Shown piece after piece: positions 60,214-64,000 of a DNA stretch of 64,000 bases (positions are counted from its first letter, which is position 1; every line of letters begins with the position of its first letter). The DNA comes from Falsiruegeria litorea R37. GTDB taxonomy: Bacteria; Pseudomonadota; Alphaproteobacteria; Rhodobacterales; Rhodobacteraceae. Both the position numbers and the translations under genes were made by a program. The notes beneath the pieces are model-generated. The model was not told the DNA's origin and searched no databases. It was given only the letters and a program-made list of their open reading frames with translations. Where the stretch lies: positions 868,001-932,000 of the forward strand of contig NZ_FWFO01000001.1 in NCBI RefSeq assembly GCF_900172225.1, read 5' to 3'.

Positions 60214-62496
60214 ATGAGCCGCTTTGCCGCCCCCATCGCCGAGCAAATCTGGGATATGAAATACCGCTTTAAGCAGGCGGATGGAACGCCCATCGACGTA
60301 ACCGTCGAGGACAGCTGGCGACGGATCGCCCGTGATCTGGCCCGGGTCGAGAAAGATCCGACGCATTGGGAAGAGCGGTTTTTTGGGGCTCTGGAAGATT
60401 TCAAATACCTTCCAGCTGGCCGTATCACCGCCGGTGCTGGCACCGCGCGTCAGGTGACCCTGTTCAACTGCTTTGTCATGGGCACCGTGCCCGACAGCAT
60501 GGGCGGCATCTTTGACATGTTGAAAGAGGCGGCGTTGACCATGCAGCAGGGTGGGGGGATCGGCTATGATTTCTCGACCATCCGTCCGCGGGGCGCGGAT
60601 GTACACGGCGTGGCGGCCGATGCATCGGGCCCGCTGTCGTTCATGGATGTCTGGGACGCGATGTGCCGCACCATCATGTCCGCGGGCTCGCGTCGTGGCG
60701 CGATGATGGCCACCATGCGCTGCGATCACCCGGACATCGAGCAGTTCATCACTGCCAAATCCGACCCGGCGCGCCTGCGCATGTTCAACATGTCGGTCCT
60801 GGTCACCGATCCCTTCATGGAGGCCGTAAAGGCGGACGGTCCTTGGGAGCTAGTTTTTGGCGACAAGGTCTATCACACGGTTCAGGCCCGTGATCTGTGG
60901 AACAAGATCATGCAGGCCACATATGACTATGCCGAGCCGGGCGTGATCTTTATCGACCGGATCAACAAAGCCAACAACCTGAGTTACGTGGAGACCATCG
61001 CCGCGACCAACCCCTGTGGTGAGCAGCCTCTGCCGCCCTATGGCGCATGCCTGCTCGGGTCGATCAACATGGCCCGTTTGGTCAAGAACCCGTTCGAAAA
61101 GGACGCCGAGCTTGACCCTGACGCGATGCAGGAATTGGTCGCCACCGCTGTACGCATGATGGACAACGTGGTCGATGCCTCTAAATTCCCGCTGCCCGAA
61201 CAAGCGGCCGAGGCGCAAGCCAAACGCCGGATTGGTCTGGGCGTCACGGGCCTTGCCGATGCGCTGTTGATGCTGGGCCTGCGCTATGGCTCGGACGAGG
61301 CGGCGCGTCAGACCGAGCGCTGGTTGCACGCGATCGCCCGCGCCGCGTATTTGGCGTCGGTGGAATTGGCGAAGGAAAAGGGGGCGTTTCCCTTGTTCGA
61401 TGCCGAGAAATATCTGGCCAGCGGCACAATGCAGGCGATGGACGACGACGTGCGCGAGGCAATTCGCGAGCACGGCATCCGCAACGCTTTGCTGACGTCG
61501 ATCGCACCAACCGGAACCATTTCGCTTTACGCGGGCAATGTCAGCTCGGGCATCGAGCCAGTCTTCGCCTACGCCTATACCCGCAAGGTACTGCAAAAGG
61601 ACGGTTCGCGCACCGAAGAAGAGGTCGTGGATTATGCCGTGCAGCTGTGGCGCGACAAGTTCGGCGACAAGGAGTTGCCGGACTACTTCGTCAACGCCCA
61701 GACCTTGGCCCCAACCGATCACGTCAAGATGCAGGCCGCTGCGCAGAAGTGGATCGACAGTTCGATCTCAAAAACCATCAACTGCCCCGAAGACATCTCG
61801 TTCGATGCGTTCAAGGACGTCTACATGCAGGCTTGGGATCAGGGCTGCAAAGGGTGCACGACCTACCGCCCGAATGACGTCACAGGGTCCGTTCTGACCG
61901 TATCGGAAAGTTCGGAAAAGGCGCCGGGCGAAAGTGCTGATGCCCCGCACGAAGTCGAAGGCGGCGATGTGATCTACATGTCAGAACCGCTGGATCGCCC
62001 GCAGTCGCTTGAGGGCTCGACCTACAAGCTCAAATGGCCTGACAGTGAGCATGCAATCTACTTGACCATCAATGACATCATCATCGGCGGCCGTCGTCGC
62101 CCGTTCGAAGTGTTCATCAATTCCAAGAATATGGAGCACTATGCTTGGACGCTGGCACTGACCAGGATGATTTCGGCGGTGTTCCGACGTGGTGGCGATG
62201 TCTCCTTTGTTGTAGAAGAACTGAAAGCCGTGTTTGACCCGCGCGGGGGGGCCTGGGTGCAGGGCAAATACATCCCTTCGATCCTGGCGGCGATTGGTGG
62301 TGTGATCGAGCAACACATGGTGGCGATCGGGTTCTTGGAGGGCGAGGGCATGGGCTTGAAGTCCGATCCGCAGGCGCAGGTGGTCAACACCGACACAAAC
62401 CGCGGCAAGGCCTGCCCCAGCTGCGGCCAGTTTGACCTGGTCATGATCGAAGGCTGCATGACCTGCCGCAGTTGCGGGCATTCCAAGTGTGGCTGA
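60214..62496 (+). CDS. nrdJ: Adenosylcobalamin-dependent ribonucleotide reductase (class II)
   Basis: 760 aa from ATG 60214 behind AGGGAA. It makes deoxyribonucleotides without oxygen, using B12. Landmarks: ATNPCGEQPLPPYGACLLGS (in part) with an active-site Cys, the loop SIAPTGTISLYAGN, and NCPEDISFDAFKDVY. The C-terminal tail has Cys pairs (CPSCG...CMTCRSCG) that act as a zinc or redox tail. It is an ordinary housekeeping gene with no clear operon partner. Confidence 0.93.
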   Translation: MSRFAAPIAEQIWDMKYRFKQADGTPIDVTVEDSWRRIARDLARVEKDPTHWEERFFGALEDFKYLPAGRITAGAGTARQVTLFNCFVMGTVPDSMGGIFDMLKEAALTMQQGGGIGYDFSTIRPRGADVHGVAADASGPLSFMDVWDAMCRTIMSAGSRRGAMMATMRCDHPDIEQFITAKSDPARLRMFNMSVLVTDPFMEAVKADGPWELVFGDKVYHTVQARDLWNKIMQATYDYAEPGVIFIDRINKANNLSYVETIAATNPCGEQPLPPYGACLLGSINMARLVKNPFEKDAELDPDAMQELVATAVRMMDNVVDASKFPLPEQAAEAQAKRRIGLGVTGLADALLMLGLRYGSDEAARQTERWLHAIARAAYLASVELAKEKGAFPLFDAEKYLASGTMQAMDDDVREAIREHGIRNALLTSIAPTGTISLYAGNVSSGIEPVFAYAYTRKVLQKDGSRTEEEVVDYAVQLWRDKFGDKELPDYFVNAQTLAPTDHVKMQAAAQKWIDSSISKTINCPEDISFDAFKDVYMQAWDQGCKGCTTYRPNDVTGSVLTVSESSEKAPGESADAPHEVEGGDVIYMSEPLDRPQSLEGSTYKLKWPDSEHAIYLTINDIIIGGRRRPFEVFINSKNMEHYAWTLALTRMISAVFRRGGDVSFVVEELKAVFDPRGGAWVQGKYIPSILAAIGGVIEQHMVAIGFLEGEGMGLKSDPQAQVVNTDTNRGKACPSCGQFDLVMIEGCMTCRSCGHSKCG

Positions 62497-62537
62497 CCCG
62501 GCATGGGCTCAAATTCTTGTGAAAGCTCGCATCAGTT

Positions 62538-62572
62538 TGCAATTTGACCAGCTTAAACTGCAATTTTGACCA
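62538..62572. repeat. Two direct repeats resembling an IS21-type element end
   Basis: TGCAATTTGACCA at 62538-62550 and TGCAATTTTGACCA at 62559-62572 recur with a 21-bp period. Repeated tgcaattttgacca units are familiar at IS21-family ends. No istA/istB gene remains, so this is a remnant. Confidence 0.45.
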
Positions 62573-62582
62573 CTAAAAGTTT

Positions 62583-62618
62583 GCCACCGCCCTCAAAGGG
62601 GCGGTGGCTCTCTATTTT
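62583..62618 (+). terminator. Terminator-like hairpin downstream of nrdJ
   Basis: GCCACCGCCC/GGGCGGTGGC stem of 10 bp, then TCTCTATTTT. It may be the nrdJ terminator or part of the IS debris. Confidence 0.65.
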
Positions 62619-62819
62619 CTGGGATGTGTCGTGATGAGTTGAGTGGCTTCACATCAAGTCTTCTTAGCCTCGCAAGGCTCAGCTAAACTCAGATAGTTGA
62701 AGCGTTGCTTCAGAGTTTATCAAACACCGATCCAAGCCGAGGAGCAGACAAGCCTTTATTAGTCTTCAACGAACTGGCGCCGGTCATGCCTGCGACAACG
62801 TCACATATCACCCTCAGGA

Positions 62820-63254
62820 CATTGCCTTCTGTTTTGAATGTGTCTGTCGTTACACCCGCCAGGCACTTGCCGCAGAAGTTTGGAACCGCATGGGTTCTGA
62901 AGATGGGCTGGAGGTACTCTATGGGCTGTTCTTGCGCCACGGACAGCCAGAGTTCGTCCGAAGCGACAACGGCCCGGAAGTTGCATCACAGGTTACTCAG
63001 CGCTGTCTCGAGAGAGTTGGGGTAAGACCGACCCGGATCCTCCCGGGTTCACCCCAGAAGAACGGGGACAACGAAGGCTCAACGGAACGCTCCGCCGCGA
63101 GGTTCTCGATTCCGAATGGTTCACAAACACCGGGCAGGCACAGATCGCGATCAATTGCTGGCTGGAACAACACAACCACACCCGATCCCATCAGGCCCTC
63201 AACATGCGCCCACCAATGCCCGAAACTCTAATCCGAAATGGTCCATTGAAATGA
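62820..63254 (+). pseudogene. Decayed IS3-family transposase (integrase-core) remnant
   Basis: The conserved FLRHGQPEFVRSDNGPE segment (second DDE Asp) is at about 62929-62979 in one frame. Near 63075 the frame shifts, and the continuation (LNGTLRREVLD, WLEQHNHTRSHQALN, RPPMPETLI) runs to a TGA at 63252-63254. The first catalytic Asp of the core is lost (CRYTRQ where DEYTRE is expected), and the N-terminal half is missing. Confidence 0.82.
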
Positions 63255-63302
63255 GGCTGGGCACGGTACGATCAGTTTTCACTGACCACTTTTATCAGAA
63301 CC

Positions 63303-64000
63303 TTAGCTTGCACTGATACCACGTGCCTCAAGAAGTCCAGTGAGCCAGTTTGGGTCCATCTCAGGCACCGAACTCAGCAGCAAATCAGTATAGGGATGAT
63401 GTGGCGGGGTGAACATATCGACCTTGGGCCCCTGTTCGACAACGCGGCCCTTCTGCATCACGACCACCTCGTCGGCGATGGCGCGGACAGTGGCCAGATC
63501 GTGGGTGATGAACATATACGCCAGGTTCATTTCGCGCTGGATTTTGTCCAGAAGCTTTAAAATCCCCTCGGCCACCAATTGATCAAGCGCCGAAGTCACC
63601 TCGTCACAAACGATGAATTCCGGCTCTGCCGCCAAGGCGCGGGCAATGCCGATGCGCTGCTTCTGGCCACCTGACAGTTCGGTTGGATAGCGGTTGATAT
63701 ACTGATCCGGTTCCAGCTCGATCTGATCCATCAGCGCCCGAACCCGTTCGGTGGCGGCGCGCCCGCGCAGGCCCAGATAGAACTGCACAGGGCGGCCAAT
63801 GATTTCACCCAGGGTTTGTTTGGGATTAAGTGCTGTGTCGGCCATCTGATAGATCATCTGGGCTTTGCGCAGCTGGTCTTTGCTACGCCTGCGAAAGTGA
63901 CCCGGCATCTCCTGACCGTCAAACAGAACGCGGCCATCGCGCGGAGGCAGCAGGCCGGTGATGACCCGCGCCGTAGTGGACTTGCCAGACCCGCTTTCAC
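63303..64000 (-). CDS. Peptide/nickel-type ABC transporter ATPase (5' end beyond window)
   Basis: Open for 232 codons to the right edge; the frame runs through Walker A (ESGSGKSTTAR at about 63970-63998) so the true start lies outside. Other motifs: LNPKQ after the Q-loop, signature LSGGQKQRIGIARALA, Walker B FIVCDEVTSALD and H-loop FITHDLATV. The C-terminal oligopeptide-type tail HHPYTDLLLSSVPEMD identifies the Dpp/Opp class. It may be the second half of a fused DppD-DppF-like protein. Confidence 0.9.
   Translation of the reverse strand, partial: ESGSGKSTTARVITGLLPPRDGRVLFDGQEMPGHFRRRSKDQLRKAQMIYQMADTALNPKQTLGEIIGRPVQFYLGLRGRAATERVRALMDQIELEPDQYINRYPTELSGGQKQRIGIARALAAEPEFIVCDEVTSALDQLVAEGILKLLDKIQREMNLAYMFITHDLATVRAIADEVVVMQKGRVVEQGPKVDMFTPPHHPYTDLLLSSVPEMDPNWLTGLLEARGISAS

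Noticed and set aside
1-64000. CRISPR arrays, tRNA or rRNA genes, prophage or integrase with attachment sites
   Set aside because: None seen by eye; the short repeats at 5485 and 62538 lack CRISPR spacing. A tRNA scan would confirm.

Overview
The window comes from an aerobic alphaproteobacterium of the Roseobacter group (Rhodobacteraceae). This rests on a DddP-type DMSP-lyase homologue, a DUF1489 gene beside a class II (B12-dependent) ribonucleotide reductase, several Liv-type ABC transporters and GC-rich, tightly overlapping operons. Species cannot be named from the sequence. The region is almost entirely accessory catabolism; no rRNA, tRNA or CRISPR was seen.

Layout. (1) 1-5017: a LysR regulator (cut by the window edge) divergent from a four-gene operon: C-N hydrolase, enolase-superfamily enzyme, Ldh-family oxidoreductase and a DddP-type M24 protein that keeps all DddP metal ligands. 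(2) 5018-5757: non-coding, with an 11-bp phased repeat. (3) 5758-21786: a cluster that reads as nicotinate (or a close N-heteroaromatic) catabolism by ring reduction. It holds an FAD subunit and a fused FeS/Mo hydroxylase, 6-hydroxynicotinate reductase (HNR), an ApbE-like UPF0280 protein, two tandem DUF1185 proteins, a Liv-type transporter with fused permeases, a MarR regulator, enamidase, a class III CoA-transferase, and a ferredoxin/ferredoxin reductase pair. Four copies of a shared motif sit in the promoters and beside marR.

(4) 22171-39717: a second Liv operon, two TetR regulators, and a plus-strand catabolic array (LLM flavin monooxygenase, flavin reductase, NTF2-like protein, amidase, acyl-CoA ligase, thiolase, FadN-type hydratase/dehydrogenase, acyl-CoA dehydrogenase). 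(5) 39820-50658: a cyclase-family hydrolase, a DUF1501/DUF1800 pair, a coniferyl-aldehyde-dehydrogenase-like enzyme with a GPH symporter, a Rieske oxygenase and another acyl-CoA ligase. Five copies of an 18-bp palindrome close to TTAGTGAACGTTCACTAA precede the Liv operon, the LLM operon, tetR2, the symporter/Rieske pair and the ligase, so regions 4 and 5 look like one TetR regulon for an unidentified substrate.

(6) 50821-56333: LysR plus a two-subunit NAD-linked Mo/W formate dehydrogenase. (7) 56453-62496: a DUF3302-like/HlyD pair, HpcH/HpaI aldolase, a second cyclase, DUF1489 and NrdJ. (8) 62497-64000: decayed insertion-sequence debris, then a peptide-ABC ATPase cut by the right edge.

The best candidates for new biology are the translationally coupled hydroxylase-HNR-UPF0280-DUF1185 operon (UPF0280 as a possible flavin transferase for HNR, whose characterised relative carries covalent flavin) and the TetR-linked catabolic regulon.
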